Shown: in pieces, positions 11,667 to 12,369 of the stretch
How positions within the stretch are numbered: position 1 is the stretch's first letter
Layout: each line of letters opens with the position of its first letter
The notes under the pieces: model-generated
Told to the model about the DNA's origin: nothing
Seen by the model: the letters and a program-made list of their open reading frames with translations, nothing else
Database searches by the model: none
Program-made: the position numbers and the translations under genes
DNA from: Candidatus Nitrosopumilus sp.
Lineage (GTDB): Archaea > Thermoproteota > Nitrososphaeria > Nitrososphaerales > Nitrosopumilaceae
Direction: 5' to 3'
NCBI GenBank assembly: GCA_029861085.1
Contig: JAOUAE010000030.1
Location: 1-12,369 of the forward strand
DNA: 12,369 bases

Positions 11667-12369
11667 TTGAATGATTTGATTCATCTCAGAAATTGTAAAA
11701 AAATTGTAATTATAACTGATCTGGTAACTGGAGAAATTGCCTGTAGCTATTGTGGCGCAGTTGTTTCAGAAAAATCAGTAGATACTGGCAATGAATCCTC
11801 AAGTATTACTGGTGAGGAATATCTAAAAAATTCAAGAACGGGCCAAAAAATATCATTGAAGATGGCAGACATGGGACTGTCAACAATCATGGAATCCAAA
11901 GATAGGGATTCAACCGGAAGACCCCTTTCTGCTGAAAATAAGAGAATGTTTTATCGCCTGAGAATGTGGGATAGAAACAGCAGACTTGCAAATAATAAAT
12001 CACATACCAAGGCATTCACATTACTAGACGGTATAAGAGCAAAGCTAGGACTTCCAAATGCTGTAGTTGAAGAGACTGCCTATCTGTTTAGAAAAATGAC
12101 ATCAAAAAAAAGTCTTTCAGGTAGATCAACTATAGGGATTTTATGTGCCACAACATACATTGCATGCAGGTTAACTAACACCCCAAGAACAATTCAGGAC
12201 GTAGCCAATGCGGGAAATATAAAAAGGAAGCAACTTCAAAGTATCTCCAGATTTATTTTAAAAGAACTTGACATACATCCTGAATCATATAACCCGATTG
12301 AATTTGTAGCAAGAATTGCAAATGCAACAAATGCATCAGAAAAGACAAAACGCGATGCAATGAAGATTT
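11667..12369 (+). CDS. tfb: Transcription initiation factor TFB (TFIIB homologue), 3' end missing
   Basis: The frame encodes about 234 residues and runs off the window; archaeal TFBs are about 300, so the last quarter is missing. TFB bridges TBP-TATA and RNA polymerase. Visible parts are an N-terminal zinc ribbon (about 10-36), a B-reader/linker region (GLSTIMESKDRDSTGRPLS, 69-87) and the first cyclin repeat (about 110-205), with LSGRSTIGILCATTYIACRL as the characteristic helix. The second repeat starts near 206. The ribbon has C10, C26 and C29 only: the position of the first Cys is Leu7, with His6 adjacent, so zinc binding may be altered. The start is TTG 11667, one base after the previous stop, 9 nt after GGAG; ATG 11671 is out of frame. 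Group members often carry several TFBs, and this is probably an alternative one. Confidence 0.85.
   Translation, partial: MNDLIHLRNCKKIVIITDLVTGEIACSYCGAVVSEKSVDTGNESSSITGEEYLKNSRTGQKISLKMADMGLSTIMESKDRDSTGRPLSAENKRMFYRLRMWDRNSRLANNKSHTKAFTLLDGIRAKLGLPNAVVEETAYLFRKMTSKKSLSGRSTIGILCATTYIACRLTNTPRTIQDVANAGNIKRKQLQSISRFILKELDIHPESYNPIEFVARIANATNASEKTKRDAMKI

Overview
The window looks like an AT-rich chromosomal segment of an ammonia-oxidising archaeon (Nitrososphaerota/Thaumarchaeota, Nitrosopumilus- or Nitrosarchaeum-like). The evidence is an archaeal TFB gene at the right end, two secreted proteins with the PAW(V/I)KSNAGWWADGTIS repeat that I associate with this phylum, archaeal TATA boxes (TTTAAATA/GTTAAATA), poly-T terminators, and mostly leaderless start codons about 25.5 nt from the TATA centre. 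I see no tRNA, rRNA, insertion sequence or CRISPR array.

Layout. 197-2184 (+) is a run of two small unknown genes and a Rossmann (SDR/NmrA-like) protein with a membrane C-terminus. 2192-2458 (-) is a small anchored protein. 2572-3132 (+) is a DICT-like sensory protein. 3265-3853 (+) holds a zinc-ribbon protein and an unknown protein. 3881-4661 holds two divergent genes that share one TATA box, each broken by a single in-frame stop: an antibiotic-biosynthesis-monooxygenase (HmoA-like) gene and an unknown gene. 4789-4950 (+) is a candidate structured non-coding RNA with its own promoter and terminator, facing a 56-residue membrane protein gene (5135-5305, -) that ends in a perfect hairpin plus T-run. 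5484-7857 (-) are two paralogous secreted proteins. 8000-9463 (+) encode a YbgA/DUF1722 protein and a CarH-like B12-binding protein. 9456-11303 (-) encode a CrtI-like FAD oxidoreductase and an SRPBCC protein. 11510-12369 (+) is a leaderless 51-codon gene directly followed by a TFB gene cut by the window end.

Main points. (1) A 10-bp box, TTAGCACTAG or a 1-2 base variant, sits 48-49 bp upstream of the start or predicted transcription start of eleven transcription units on both strands. This looks like a shared promoter element or operator. (2) The CarH-like protein has the complete W-x9-EH and ExHxxG signatures of adenosylcobalamin photoreceptors but no MerR domain. It lies beside YbgA and CrtI-like genes, as do bacterial light-response genes; the DICT-like protein may belong to the same theme. 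(3) Five items would be missed by a length-filtered ORF search: the 56-aa and 51-aa genes, the ncRNA and the two nonsense-interrupted genes. All assignments come from reading the sequence; no homology search was run.
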